Source: Areca catechu
Lineage: Eukaryota > Streptophyta > Magnoliopsida > Arecales > Arecaceae
Assembly (NCBI GenBank): GCA_021397845.1
Contig: CM038041.1
Coordinates: 144,190,780 to 144,254,779, forward strand
Length of the DNA: 64,000 bases
Direction of reading: 5' to 3'
The notes beneath the pieces are model-generated. The model did no database searches, was not told the origin of the DNA, and saw only the letters and a program-made list of their open reading frames with translations. Both the position numbers and the translations under genes were made by a program. Positions 44,643-56,330 of the stretch are shown one piece after another (position 1 is the first letter of the stretch; each line of letters opens with the position of its first letter).

Positions 44643-45850
44643 TTGGATAATCTATCTTTACCTAATGGAGAATGCCTAGTTGCAATGAATTCTACTATAG
44701 ATGAGACTAGTGAGTTTTCGCATTATAGACTAGGACATGCTAGTATGTATTTACTTTCAAAACTTTCTAAAAAGGATTTAGTAAGAGATTTGCCAAAACT
44801 TAGTTTTGAAAAGGATAAAATTTGTCAAGCTTGCCAATTTGGAAAACAAGTAAAAATATCTTTCAAACCTAAAGATTTTGTTACAACTACTAGGCCATTA
44901 GAACTACTCCATATGGATTACTTTGGACCAACTAGAACATCTAGTCTAGGAGGCAAGAAATATGGATTAGTTATAGTGGATGACTTTCCAAGGTTTACTT
45001 GGATTTTCTTTCTTACTCATAAAGATGAATCTTTTTCAAGATTTATGATGTTTTACCGAAAAGTTTCTAATGAAAAAGGTGCTTCAGTTATTTGCATACG
45101 TAGTAATCATGGTTCTGATTTTAAAAATCAAGATTTTGAAAATTTTTGTAATGAGAAAGGTATTGAACACAATTTTTTTGTACCTAGGACACCTCAGCAG
45201 AATGGGGTGGTAGAAAGGAAAAATCGTATATTGGAAGAAATGGCATGCACTATGCTTTACGAAAATGATTTGCCAAGATATTTTTGGGCTGAAGCAATCA
45301 ATAATGCTTGTTATATTTAGAATCGCATTATAATTCATCCTATTTTAAAGAAAGCTCCTTATAAACTTTGGAATCAAAGAAAACCAACTTTAAAGTATTT
45401 TCGAGTTTTTGGTTGTCAATATTTCATTTTAAATAATGGTAAAGACAATCTTGGAAAATTTTATGCCAAGTCTGATGAAGGTATCTTTCTAGGATATTCT
45501 ACATCAAGCAGGGCATACAGAATTTTTAATAAAAGAACCCTAGTTGTAGAGGAGTCTGTACATGTAGTTTTTGAAGAGTTTACTAACAAATCCTTTAGGA
45601 AAGATGATTCATCTAATGCATGTGCAAGTACTAAAAAGCTAAAGAAGCTAACATTGGAAGATCAACCCTCACAACAAAGTGAAGAAGATCAAGACAAATA
45701 TGAAAGAGAAGGAGCCATACAATCCACATCAAAGCATCAAGATCTACCTAAGGCGTGGAGGTATGCTCATGGACATCCTAAGGAGTTAATACTAGGTGAC
45801 CCATCTAAAGGGTTAAGAACTCAATCTTCAATTAGAAATGAATGTGATTA
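44643..45850 (+). pseudogene. Sirevirus A integrase
   Basis: HHCC zinc finger with HYRLGHAS and CQACQFGK (residues ~27-70 of the 44,643 frame); catalytic core beginning LLHMDYFGP with the first aspartate; the second position reads SNHGSD where Copia integrases have SDHG, so the catalytic Asp is Asn; then TPQQNGVVERKNR with the glutamate. After a TAG at 45,318-45,320 the core C-terminus (APYKLWNQRKP, FRVFGCQYF, DEGIFLGYS) is still readable. It ends at NECDY, where Reina-3 is inserted (TSD GATTA). The active-site change plus the stop mean no activity. Confidence 0.9.
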
Positions 45851-48075
45851 TGATGTGGGATGACTCTAAGATTGCTAAACATGTAAAAAAAATAGTAAAC
45901 TAATTTTTTTTAAAATTTTTTATAATTTTAATTTGCAGGCTAAATTTTTAAAGTTAAGTAAAAGACTAGCAGGACATTCAGCAATGCAAAGAATCATCAT
46001 AATCGCAGGCATCCTCATGTAAAATAATAAAGTCAGGACCCAAGAATTGAAAAATTCTTGGCTTAGGATAGCTAATCTTCAACAAATCAGAAATCAAGAG
46101 AAGGGAAGGGTATTACCAGTTAGAGATTATAGATTCAATAGATGAAGAGATCACACATACTCTGATTGGAGCCTGGATGATGAAGCTTCAGTTCCCTTGG
46201 ATTTGATGGTTGATCTAGGCAGTCCTGGAGGCAAGGAAAGCCTTCTCTAGGGAGGGAAAACACCTCAGAGATCCTGCAAAGCATCAAGGTTAGGTTTGAT
46301 ACAATAATCAAATGAAATATGCAAGGTATGAAATAGAAGGGAAAGATTAGGTTTAGGAATGCTGGCGGATGGGAGAAGAAGGAGGCTCTTAGCAGGTGGT
46401 GGCCTTGGGCTTCTTCTTAAAGGATGAAGGCTGATGCTTGAAGACTTGGAAGGTGCTTGGGCACGGATGAAGGTTGGAGGTAGAGGTCGGCCAAGTAAAG
46501 GAACAAAAGCAAATCAAACACAACACCAAAACTCAAGACAATATTTCACCGAAATTTAATTTCATAAGAGTAGAATTGATTATAAGAGGAGGAGAGGTGG
46601 GGTATTTATAGAGTCCCATGCCCTCTCCTAAAGGGATTACAAGTCTTCTCCTAGTTAGAATAGGTTTACACAATTTAAGTGGGAGAAAGATTTCAAAATA
46701 AACTTAGAACTAGGAGTATACAAGTTGAATGAAACAAAAACTCAAACTCCTTCTTTCATTTGAACTCTTCCACCATGTTTGGACTTGGTCAACCATTAAG
46801 GATGCCCCTCTTGGCTTAGGCTTCATGGGAGGTAGCAAGGGCCGGCCAAAGGCTTGGGGTGCATGGGCTTTGGGCCTCTTAGAAGCTAGGGTGCCTGGGC
46901 TGCTATATTCCTGGCTTCAAACTAGAATCTTGGTTCTTAAAGATTCCAAGATTAGGTTTGAATCAACAATCAAATGAAATAAGCCAGGTATGAAATAGAA
47001 GGGAAAGATTAGGGTTAAGAGTGCTGGCAGCTGGGAGAAGAAGGAGGCTCTTAGCAGGTGGTGGCCTTGGGCTTCTTCTTAAAGGATGAAGGCTGATGCT
47101 TGAAGACTTGGAAGGTGCTTGGGCATGGATGAAGGTTGGAGGTAGAGGTCGGCCAAGTAAAAGAACAAAAGCAAATCAAACACAACACCAAAACTCAAGA
47201 CAATATTTCATCAGAATTTAATTTTATAAGAGTAGAATTGATTACAAGAGGAGGGGTGGGGTATTTATAGAGTCCCATGCAGTCTCCTAAAGGGATTACA
47301 AGTCTTCTCCTAGTTAGAATAGGTTTACACAATTTAAGTGGGAGAAAGATTTCAAAATAAACTTAGAACTAGGAGTATACAAGTTGAATGAAACAAAAAC
47401 TCAAACTCCTTCTTTCATTTGAACTCTTCCAACATGTTTGGACTCGGTCAACCATTAAGGACGCCCCTCTTGGCATGTTAGGCTTCATGGGGGGCATCAA
47501 GGGCCGGCCAAAGGCTTGGGGTGCATGGGCTTTGGGCCTCTTAGAAGCTGGGGTGTCTGGGCTGCTATATTCCTGGCATCAGACGGAATCTTGGTTCTTA
47601 AAGGATTGGGCCTAGCACTTAAGCATGATTTCTCCTGGGCTGGGTGCAGATGGACCTTTGGATTCATGATATTCTCTGGTCTAGGAATATACTCTGGCAT
47701 CTGGAGAGAATATGGGCATCTGGAGAGCATCTAGAAGGAATCAGGGTATCTGGAATGGCATCTTGGATCTTGGGGTGTCACAAAAAACCCAATATGCTGA
47801 TGTAGTGGCCTCTGACTCATAGATGAGGCTTGGTGGAACTCCAAAATAGGGTAACCTCCTCTCTTATCAAAAATTGGACTCATACAGGACTTATACTGAA
47901 ATACAAGACTCGATAAACTGGACTAGGTTGAGACAAATCAACTAGTCTCAACTTATTACAAGACTCAATCTTACTTGCTTACAAAATTATGACACATGAC
48001 TAAAGTTCTAAAAAAAAATCCTAATTAGTAAACCATATGGGACTCAATCTATGTTTGATCCTGGTGTCCCCACTA
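45851..48075 (-). repeat. 3' LTR of Reina-3
   Basis: Starts TGATGTGGGATGAC and ends GTCCCCACTA. Contains the duplicated block described separately. Frames at 46,729-46,977 and 47,388-47,734 are LTR sequence. Confidence 0.9.
46291..47612. repeat. ~662-bp tandem duplication within the Reina-3 LTR
   Basis: Two copies begin with TAGGTTTGA at 46,291 and 46,953 and end with TCTTGGTTCTTAAAG near 46,942 and 47,602. The copies differ at few positions. The partner LTR at 50,960-52,530 has a single copy (from about 51,400), so the duplication happened after insertion or in one LTR only. Confidence 0.88.
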
Positions 48076-48550
48076 GGAACTCAACCCCATCGAGTAAGGA
48101 TTAATTTGGCTGCTCAAGGAGGGTCTGGGTTGAGGCACTACAGATCTGTACCAGCATTCCACAAGTCCTCAGATTCTGGCCGACCATGCCACTGGACCAA
48201 GTATCGATGACAATCTCCATCCCAGGTACTGATGGCTTGATCGTTCAGGGTACTCTCAATATTTTCCTCACCAAAAGGCCAAATTGTATGTGGTCGCTCT
48301 AGGGTGGATTCACTCACAAAGAAAGGGAGTCGCTCAAGGGGCTCGCTGGGTATCACTGCTGGCTCCCAAGACTCTACAAGATCTAAGATGATGAAGATGG
48401 AGCTAATACCCAAATCAGGTGATATCTCAAGCACATAAGCATTGGATCCATTACTCTTCATTATTTCGGATGGACTAGCTTCGCGAGCATGAAATTCCTT
48501 CACAATCACATAATTCTCTGCAAAAATCTCTTTATCTCGCTTTTAGGAAT
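48076..48550 (-). pseudogene. Reina-3 integrase tail and chromodomain remnant
   Basis: The minus-strand frame 48,138-48,509 aligns by eye with the Reina-1 tail: NAYVLEISPDLGISS, then EPAVIPSEPLE, then a chromodomain-like QAISTWDGDCHRYLVQWHGRP. The HARGAGPF segment is degraded. The PPT-side end is shorter than in the other Reina copies. Confidence 0.75.
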
Positions 48551-49083
48551 TAGCCATGTTTTTATTTAGTTCATTACTTATGTTCAGTTTTTAACTAATT
48601 TCCTGATGCATATGCTGTGCAGAGGGTAGTGCATATGTGGACAGATGAATCAGGGTTGTAAATTTATTGGACTTAAAACTAATACCTAAAAGACTCGACT
48701 AGGCCTTCATATCGAAGAAAATTTTATTGGACTCTTTGGGACAAAACCTAACAAACTATAGACTCTTAGGTTTGATCCTATCATGGCATGCACATGAAAA
48801 TTTACTATGTACTCCTACTAGGTGCCACAGAGTATGCTAGAAATATGATGCAAATCTAACCGATGCAATGAATGAATGCAATATGATTACCCCTATAAAA
48901 TGCAACCTAATAGTGAAAAAAAATAGAAGAAGTTTCAAGAAAGGGTAGAAAATAAGATGTAGGTTCAAGGTTAGTCTAGCAGGGTAAGAACTAAAAAGAT
49001 GGCTTAGGGTTAATTAGAAAGAGTATAATACAAGAAGGGGCTTCAAGGATGAGTCCTAGACTAATGAGATTGACCTTATGGGT
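48551..49083 (-). other. Degenerate Reina-3 interior
   Basis: AT-rich sequence between integrase tail and gag with no readable domains; the expected RT, RNase H and integrase core are absent. Fragments near 48,720-48,850 resemble the matching part of Reina-2 (about 26,095-26,200). Confidence 0.55.
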
Positions 49084-49880
49084 TTAAGGTAGTCCTACAG
49101 GGTCTGCATTATGGAAGAATGGGTCATTAATTTCAGGGAAGAGATCAATTGGAGTCAATGGAGTGATTTCATCCTGAGGGTACTGATTCAAGGAGATCAA
49201 GTCCATAATAAAATCTTCTGGCTCATGAAATTCAGGACTAGGCTCTACAATTAGGTTCTCTCTTAAAGTCTCCTTTAACTGCTCTTCCATTACAGCTTGG
49301 GTGTGATCAGGGTCATCTAACTCTAAGTCTTCTATGGGGAACTCCTCTTCTTCCTCATACTCGTTCACTAAGCTTGGGTCGCCTCATATATCTCCTCTTC
49401 AATGTCTTCCCGGTGAACCAATGGGATGGTAAGAGGGGGTTGACTAAGGAAAAATTGACTAATACTAGGCTCAAATCTAAGGGTATTAATCCTATAGGGT
49501 TCAGGTAGATTGAGGGATAGTGGGTTACTACTGGGTTCATATCTAGGGACTATGGGTTCCTGGGGATTATAGGGCAAGGGTTTAGCTCCATAGGCCTTGT
49601 CTAGGTTTCCTATTTGGTCATCTAATGGATCAATCCTATAGGTTGCTTGGTTATGGGATTGGAACATTTGGTCAAATCTTTGGTCTATTTGGTCGAATCA
49701 ATGGTTCATCTGGTTTTGGGATTGGGTCAATTGGGTCATCTGGGTATTGGTTTGGTCAAGTTTATGGTTCAATTATTCATTCATGTTTTTTATGAGTGCT
49801 TCAAGACTGGACTCCATGGTTGAACTGGGTTGAGGTTTAGACTTCTGGTATTGCGTTCCTAATCTTGTGGTCATACAATC
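49084..49880 (-). pseudogene. Reina-3 gag remnant
   Basis: The N-terminus (near 49,875) starts MTTRLGTQYQ and continues through a Gln/Asn-rich repeat around 49,660-49,760 into 49,368-49,667. The acidic hinge lies at 49,084-49,368 (NEYEEEEEFPIEDLELDD). It has the same layout as the other Reina gags but is much diverged, with stops and frame changes. Zinc knuckles not seen. Confidence 0.6.
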
Positions 49881-50944
49881 AATTAATCAATCAAAATGAG
49901 ATGGTGCAGCCAAGCATGCAAAGGATCAGTAATTCTAGGGTTTCCTAGACCTAGAGTCAAAACTGAATGGGTCAGCTCAACTTACACTTAACCCAGCAGC
50001 TAATCCTTCCACAGGCCAGGTAGGGGGTGGGGTGGTGCGAGGCTCCCCCTGCTTGTCATAGGGTCCTAATTAAAAACCACCAGTCCACTTAGGTCATTTG
50101 ACTCTGGACCCCTAGCCTTAGAGTCCAGCTTTCAGTAATAACTAAAGGATTAAATGCACTAGTTGGCCCACACGGTTCGGACCCGACCTATTGGATATCA
50201 CCTAGCTCTCTAGGACAAATTAGGTCTAATTAATTTTAATTTAGGCTTGGGTCAGTATGATGATGGTTGTTTTGGGCCCAGGACAGGAGATGAAATCCTG
50301 CCCTGATGTTAGATAGCAGTTGCCCTTAAGATTAGGTTAAAAAGATGATGGCAATCGATGGTCCTGATGCAACTAATAATAATCTAAAAATAAAAATATA
50401 TTTCTAATTATTTTATGATGTGACAAGTTAGGTTTAAGTTAACTAGGAGTAGCAAACAAAGTTTGGCTTGGGAGTGGGGGGTTTGGAGTTGGTTAGGTTT
50501 GGTTTAGTCAAAATGAAGAAATAGCAGAATTTAGAAAATTAAGGTTTCAGATTATGCAGGGTTTGACATAGTTACTGATGCAGAAAAAAATCTAAAAAAT
50601 CACAGAACAGAGGATGGACAGTGATGATGAACTCTACCAAATTTGATGCAAAAAAAAATCATATGATGATGCAAATCTTAGGATTTTTAAACTGATGCAG
50701 AAATATCAAGATTTTAGTTAGGGTTTCTAATATGCCAAGTTTTAGTGAATTAGGTTTTTTATAAAATTAATTAAGAATTATTAAAATTATCAGGACAAAA
50801 CAGAGGACATGACATGAAAATTTTACAAAAAAATAAAATTCCTAAGTGGTCAAAATTAGATGAAAAATAGATACCTAATGCAGCTAGCAAGATGCAGAAA
50901 TTAGGGTTTGTGATCCTAATGCAGATGAATACTATCCTAAACCT
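49881..50944 (-). other. Reina-3 untranslated leader
   Basis: Non-coding. The part nearest the PBS is AT-rich with repeated TGATGCA(A/G)A-like words (50,580-50,930). Confidence 0.6.
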
Positions 50945-50956
50945 GCTCTGATGCCA
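50945..50956 (-). promoter_or_regulatory. Reina-3 primer-binding site
   Basis: Minus-strand TGGCATCAGAGC, one change from the consensus, three bases from the LTR at 50,960. Confidence 0.8.
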
Positions 50957-50959
50957 AAC

Positions 50960-52530
50960 TAATACAGGATGACTTTAAGATTGCTAAACATGCAGAAAAA
51001 ATAGTAAACTAGTTTTTTTAGAATTTTTTATAATTTTAATTTATAGGCTAAATTTTTAAAGTTAAGTAAAGACTAGCAGGACATTCAGCAATGCAAAGAA
51101 TCATCATAATTACAGTCATGCTCATGCAAAATAATAAAAGTTAGGACTCAAGAATTGAGAAATTCCCGGCTTAGGATAGCTAATCTTCAACAAATCAAAA
51201 ATCAAGAAAAGGGAAGGGTATTACAAGTCAAAGATTGTAGATTCAATAGATGAAGAGATCACACACACTCTGATTGGAGCCTGGATGATGAAGCTTTAGT
51301 TCCCTTGGATTTGATGGTTGATCTGGATTGTCCTGGAGGGAAGGAAAGCCTTCTCTAGGGAGGGAAAATACCTCGAGGATCCTGCAAAGCATCAAGGTTA
51401 GATTTGAATCAACAATCAAATGAAATAAGCAAGGTATGAAATAGAAGGGAAAGATTAGGGTTAGGAGTGCTAGCGGCTAGGAGAAGAAGGAGGCTCTTAG
51501 CAGGTGGCGGCCTTGGGCTTCTTCTCAAAGGATGAAGGCTGATGCTTGAAGACTTGGAAGGTGCTTGGGCATGGATGAAGGTTGGAGGTAGAGGTCGGCC
51601 AAGTAAATGCACAAAAGCAAATCAAACACAACACTAAAACTTAAGACAATATTTCACCAGAATTTAATTTCATAAGAGTAGAATTGATTACAAGAGGAGA
51701 AGGGGTGGGGTATATATAGAGTCCCATGCCCTCTCCTAAAGGGATTACAAGTCTTCTCCTAGTTAGAATAGGATTACACAATTTAAGTGGGAGAAAGATT
51801 TCAAAATAAACCTAGACTAGGAGTATACAAGTTGAATGAAATAAAAACTCAAACTCCTTCTTTCATTTGAACTCTTCCACCATGTTTGGACTTGGTCAAC
51901 CATTAAGGATGCCCCTCTTGGAATGTTGGGCTTCATGGGGGGTAGCAAGGGTCGGCCAAGGGCTTAGGGCACATGGGCTTTGGGCCTCCTAGAAGCTGGG
52001 GTGCCTGGGCTGGTATATTCCTGTCATCAGACTGGAATCTTGGTTCTTAAAGGCTTGGGCCTGGAACTTAAGCTTGATTTCTCTTGGGATAGGCATAGAT
52101 GGACCTCTGGATTCATGATATGCCCTGGTCTAGGAATATACTCTGGCATTTGGAGAGAATCTGGGCATCTGGAGAGCATCTGGAAGGAATCAAGGTATCT
52201 AGAAAGGCATCTTGGATCTTGGGGTGTCACACAAAATCTAATAAGCTGATGTAGTGGCCTTTGACTTCTGGATGAGGCCTGGTGGAACTCCAAAATAGGA
52301 TAACCTCCTCTCTTGTACAAAAATTGGACTCATACTGGACTTATACTAAAATATAGGACTCGATAGACTGGACTAGGTTGAGATAAATCAACTAGTCTTA
52401 ACTTATTACAGGACTCAATCTTACTTGCTTACAAAATTGTGACACATGACTAAGGTTCTAATAAAAAAAATCCTAATTAGTAAACCATATGGGATCCGGT
52501 GATCTATGTCTGATTCTGGTGTCCCCACCA
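50960..52530 (-). repeat. 5' LTR of Reina-3
   Basis: Begins TAATACAGGATGAC (terminal TG changed to TA) and ends GTCCCCACCA at the GATTA duplication. Confidence 0.9.
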
Positions 52531-53675
52531 GATTATATTGCTTTTGTTTCTTAAATAGAGCCAAAATATTTTGAAGATACTGAAAAAGATCCTAATTAGA
52601 TAAATGCTATGCAAGATGAACTAATTCAATTTGAAAGAAATAATGTTTAGACATTAATAGAAAGACCATCTGACACTTCTATTATTAGCACAAAATGGAT
52701 ATTAAGGAATAAATTGGATGAAAATGGTATTGTTACTAGAAATAAAGCTAGGCTAGTTGCCAAAGTCTACAATTAGGAGGAAGGAATTAATTTTGATGAA
52801 ACTTTTGCTCTTGTTTTTAGACTTGAGGCAATTAATTTTAAATGGATGTCAAGAGTACTTTCCTGAATGGTTTTATAACCAAAGAAGTTTTTGTTGAACA
52901 ACCACCTGGTTTTGAAAATCATGCACATCCTGATCATGTTTATAAATTGCACAAAGTACTTTATGGTTTAAAGCAAGCACCCCGAGCATGGTATGAAAGA
53001 CTTAGCAAGTTTTTAATTGAAAATAAATTTTTTAGAGGCCATGTTGATAATACCTTATTTCTAAAGAAGAAAAATAATGACTTATTATTAGTGCAAATTT
53101 ATGTTGATGATATTATATTTGATGCTACTAATGAGATTTTTTGCCAAAAGTTTGCTAAGTTAATACAAGGTGAGTTCGAAATGAGCATGATGGGAGAACT
53201 CAATTTTTTTCTCGAACTCCAAATCAAGCAAACCAAGGATGAAATCTTCATCAACCAAGCTAAGTATACAAGAAAAATCTTAAAGAAGTTTAGGATAGAG
53301 TCTACTAAGTCAATAGGTACACATATGAGCCCCTCTTGTAAACTTGATAAAGATGAGCATGGTAAATCTATTGATCAAAAATTATATAGAGAAATGATTG
53401 GCTCTTTATTATATTTGACTGCTAGTAGACCTGATATTATGTTTAGTGTCTGTATGTATGCTACATATCAGTCTGATCCTAAAGAGTCTCATCTGTTGGC
53501 TGTTAAGGGCATATTTACATACTTATCTAGTACAATTGATATTGGTCTGTGGTATTCTAAAAATTCTTCTATTGATTTAATCAAATTTTTTGATGCTGAT
53601 TTTGCTGGGTGTAAACTTGATAGAAAAAGAACTAGTGGAACTTGCCAATTTCTTAGAGTTAACTTAATATCTTAG
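52531..53675 (+). pseudogene. Sirevirus A reverse transcriptase
   Basis: Resumes from the integrase after Reina-3. The first part (52,536-52,850) reads through stops with STKWILRNKLDENG and RNKARLVAK, the Copia RT fingers. The open frame 52,842-53,675 carries MDVKSTFLNG (first catalytic Asp), VYKLHKVLYGLKQAPRAWY, LLVQIYVDDIIF with the YVDD box, and LYREMIGSLLYLTASRPDI. At least four stops lie in the N-terminal third, and the frame changes near 52,840. Confidence 0.92.
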
Positions 53676-54047
53676 TTTAGCAAGAAACAAACTTCAGTTG
53701 CACTATCCATAGCTGAGGCTGAGTATATTGTAGCAGGAAGTTGTTATGCTCAAATCTTGTGGATTAAGCAACAACTTGAAGATTTTGGAATCAAACAAAT
53801 TAAGACACCCATAAAATATGATAATACTAGTGCTATCTGCTTAACTAAAAATCCTGTTCAGCATTCTAGAAGTAAGCATATTGAAATTAGGCATCATTTC
53901 ATTAGAAATCATGTTGAAAATAATGATGTTGTATTTGAATTTGTTAGTACTAAAATGAAATTAGCTGATATTTTGACTAAGCCTCTCCAAGAGGATCGGT
54001 TCTGTATGATTAGAAGAGAACTTGGGATCATCAATCCTTTTGATTGA
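53676..54047 (+). pseudogene. Sirevirus A RNase H
   Basis: Follows RT after a TAG at 53,673-53,675. The Asp of FFDADFAGC sits at the end of the RT frame, then ALSIAEAEYIVAG (Glu) and YDNTSAICLTKNP (Asp) and a HIEIRHHFIRNHVE segment, the normal Copia RNase H order. It ends with LADILTKPLQEDRF and a TGA at 54,045-54,047. It would remove the RNA strand during reverse transcription. Confidence 0.92.
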
Positions 54048-54502
54048 AAATTTCTACTCTTTGACTCATGAAAGATCAAATTTGATATCAATTATGTTTA
54101 ATTTCCTTGAATTTCACTGTAATTCTATTGATTTAGATCAATGCTTCACTTTCTATGTTTTTTTGGTTTTAAGTCGAAGTGTTGACACTTGTAAGTGTCG
54201 ACTCCTGGAATTGTCGACACTTGACCCTATGTCGTAAGTCGACACTTGAACGGCGATAGACCAAAATAAAAATAAGAAATGAGGTGTTTTCTTAATCTTT
54301 TCTCTCCCAAATTGAGCCGACACCTACCCTAACATTGTTCTATCCACTTTTTCCCTCCAATTTGCAACTCCAACCCTTTCAAATTCATAATTAGGATGGT
54401 TTTAGATTTGGTTTTTGGCATTTTCCCTCTTCCATTTCATTTTTGGACTGTTAAAGCCCTAGATTTCCTCTCCTCTTGTACTTCAATCCTTGATTCTGTG
54501 GA
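54048..54502 (+). other. Sirevirus A spacer between RNase H and ORF3
   Basis: AT-rich with a GTCGAC cluster at 54,173-54,255 (GTGTTGACACTTG, GTGTCGACTCC, TGTCGACACTTG, AGTCGACACTTG). Element B has its own motif type in the same place. Possibly an internal promoter or processing region for ORF3; inference. Confidence 0.65.
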
Positions 54503-56330
54503 ATGGGGCCTAGGAAGCAAGTTTTCTATCATCCTCGGCCATCCAATCAATAAGATGAAAGAAGAACAAAGGCCAGACATGAAGCCAGTGCACCAGTTGC
54601 CCCAGCTCGGCCTCTCTTTCCTGCGGCTACTCAGATGGATTCGAAGACCATTGTCAGAGGACGCCGTGTGGACTTTGAGTTCATGATCAGTAGCATTTTC
54701 GGATAGGCCAGTGGCTCAGGGATGCTGGTTTGGTTCTTTTCTATTCTTTAACTAAGAGATTTTTCCTGGGTTTGATTCGAGAGTTCTATGGTTCATTAGC
54801 CCGAGGTAGTGATGGATGGGTAGCCCAGGTGCGAGGCAGAGATGTCCTAGTGACAGCAGAGATTCTGAGCAGAGTATGGGATATACCCATGATAGGTTCT
54901 ATTGTAGATAGCTGACAAGATAGGTTCAGTGGTCTCCATTATATCTTCGAGACAGATGACTTACCTGAGGGAGCCATTGTGGTAGCTTCGAGACTGTCAG
55001 CTGAGATGAGTTTGCTGCATCACATTGTTGCCCGGATCCTTCTACCGAAGATCGGCCATTTTGACTTCATCACAGAGCGAGAGCTGTTGGTGATGATTTC
55101 TCTGGTACAGCACACTCCTGTATGTCTATCGGTACTCATGGTACATCAATTGATGGAGGCATCTATTAGCCAAAGACTGTGTTTGCCCTATGGGATGAGA
55201 TTTTCTCTATCTTTTAGAGCTTATGATATAGTGATGGATGGTGAGCCCTATCGGCAGCTGCTACACACTGATGTATATGACATCAAATCTCTTCACCAAA
55301 TGGGGTATCAACTTGTCAGAGGCTAGTGAAGATGGTGCATATCTGGACAAGCTACTGATAGAGATGAGAATGTAGTGGACGAGGAGCATATCTTTTCAGG
55401 TGAGGTAGGGCCTTCTAAGATTCATAGAGAGACATCTGAGGCACAGATTGAGCCATCAGTTCAGCTAGAGCTAGCTCCTCAGCCTGAGTCAGCACGATCT
55501 GACATCCCTAGAGTTTCTGAGAGTCTAGAGGATAGGGTCACTTGTATTGAGACTGAGTTGATTATTATTCATCAGCGAGTTGACTCATTTTATATGGAGA
55601 CAAGAGAGAGCCATCGAGGACTGAGAGATGGGATCTCTACCATTCTGTCCATTTTGAGTAGACCCTCTTCGAGGAGTGCTCCTGATACTTCTAGTCTAGA
55701 TGATTCAGTTCCAACACCACTGGCACCGAGACCAAATTTGGATGAGACTGACTCTGATGATATTGACATCGCAGATTTGATGACAGAGCCAGTACAGGAG
55801 ATAGCAACTGACCCTCCTAGGAGTTCTATTCATAATCCATCTAGTTCATCCTTCCAAACTCCTATTCTACCTACTCCTCTCTCCAGACCTAATGTTCACA
55901 CTTCCATTCCTGTATCTACACCTATAATACCTTCAGTTATCGATACTTTTATGATTCCACCATCGATACATCTTTTGATACACCTATCATTCATTCTCCC
56001 CCATAGCATACATCTTCCCTTATTCGAGAACTAGGCTTCTATACTCCTGGTTTCCATCGTCTTGACTCTGGTCCTATCTTTGATCATACCCCTCCTCTTT
56101 TGGCCATTCCAGTTAGTGCTGTTCTTGTAACTGACATAGCTTCTACCTCTTCTGCTCCAGCTAGAGACAAGACTTATGTTAGATGCAGAGGACGTGGTCG
56201 TCATGATGTTCCATCGAGACCAACCAGGACTCGTCTTCGTGATCTTCAATCTATGTGGCCTCGATCTTGTGCTTTTACTAATACAGGATCGATCGAGATT
56301 GGATCCTCAAATGATGAGGATAGTGCTTAG
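54503..56330 (+). pseudogene. Sirevirus A third ORF, homologous to that of Sirevirus B
   Basis: Starts MGPRKQ and ends GSSNDEDSA at 56,330, about 610 codons in several frames. Landmarks parallel element B: VRGRRVDFEF near 54,650; REFYGSLARGS and VRGRDVLVTAEIL; LLHHIVARILLPKIGHFDF near 55,010; RLCLPYGMRFSLSFRAYD; a coil-prone stretch with VTCIETELIIIHQRVDSF; a Ser/Pro/Thr-rich region (55,660-55,960); then RPTRTRLRDLQ and an acidic end. No signal peptide or membrane span is apparent, so it is not a typical envelope. The middle resembles the putative plant transposon protein domain. Stops at 54,913-54,915 and 55,324-55,326, with frame changes. Confidence 0.78.

Larger units (their letters stand above)
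45851..52530 (-). mobile_element. Reina-3: RT-less chromovirus derivative nested in Sirevirus A
   Basis: A 6,680-bp minus-strand insert with the target duplication GATTA (45,846-45,850 and 52,531-52,535). Left LTR 45,851-48,075 (2,225 bp), internal 48,076-50,959, right LTR 50,960-52,530 (1,571 bp). The left LTR is longer owing to a ~660-bp tandem duplication. The interior has gag pieces and an integrase-tail/chromodomain remnant but no RT, RNase H or integrase core. Sirevirus coding sequence reads in frame across the two flanks. Confidence 0.92.

Noticed and set aside
54396..54686. Hydrophobic frame upstream of ORF3 as an envelope signal peptide
   Set aside because: It is out of register with ORF3 and ends before the globular part; the ORF3 start MGPRKQ at 54,503 parallels element B's start.
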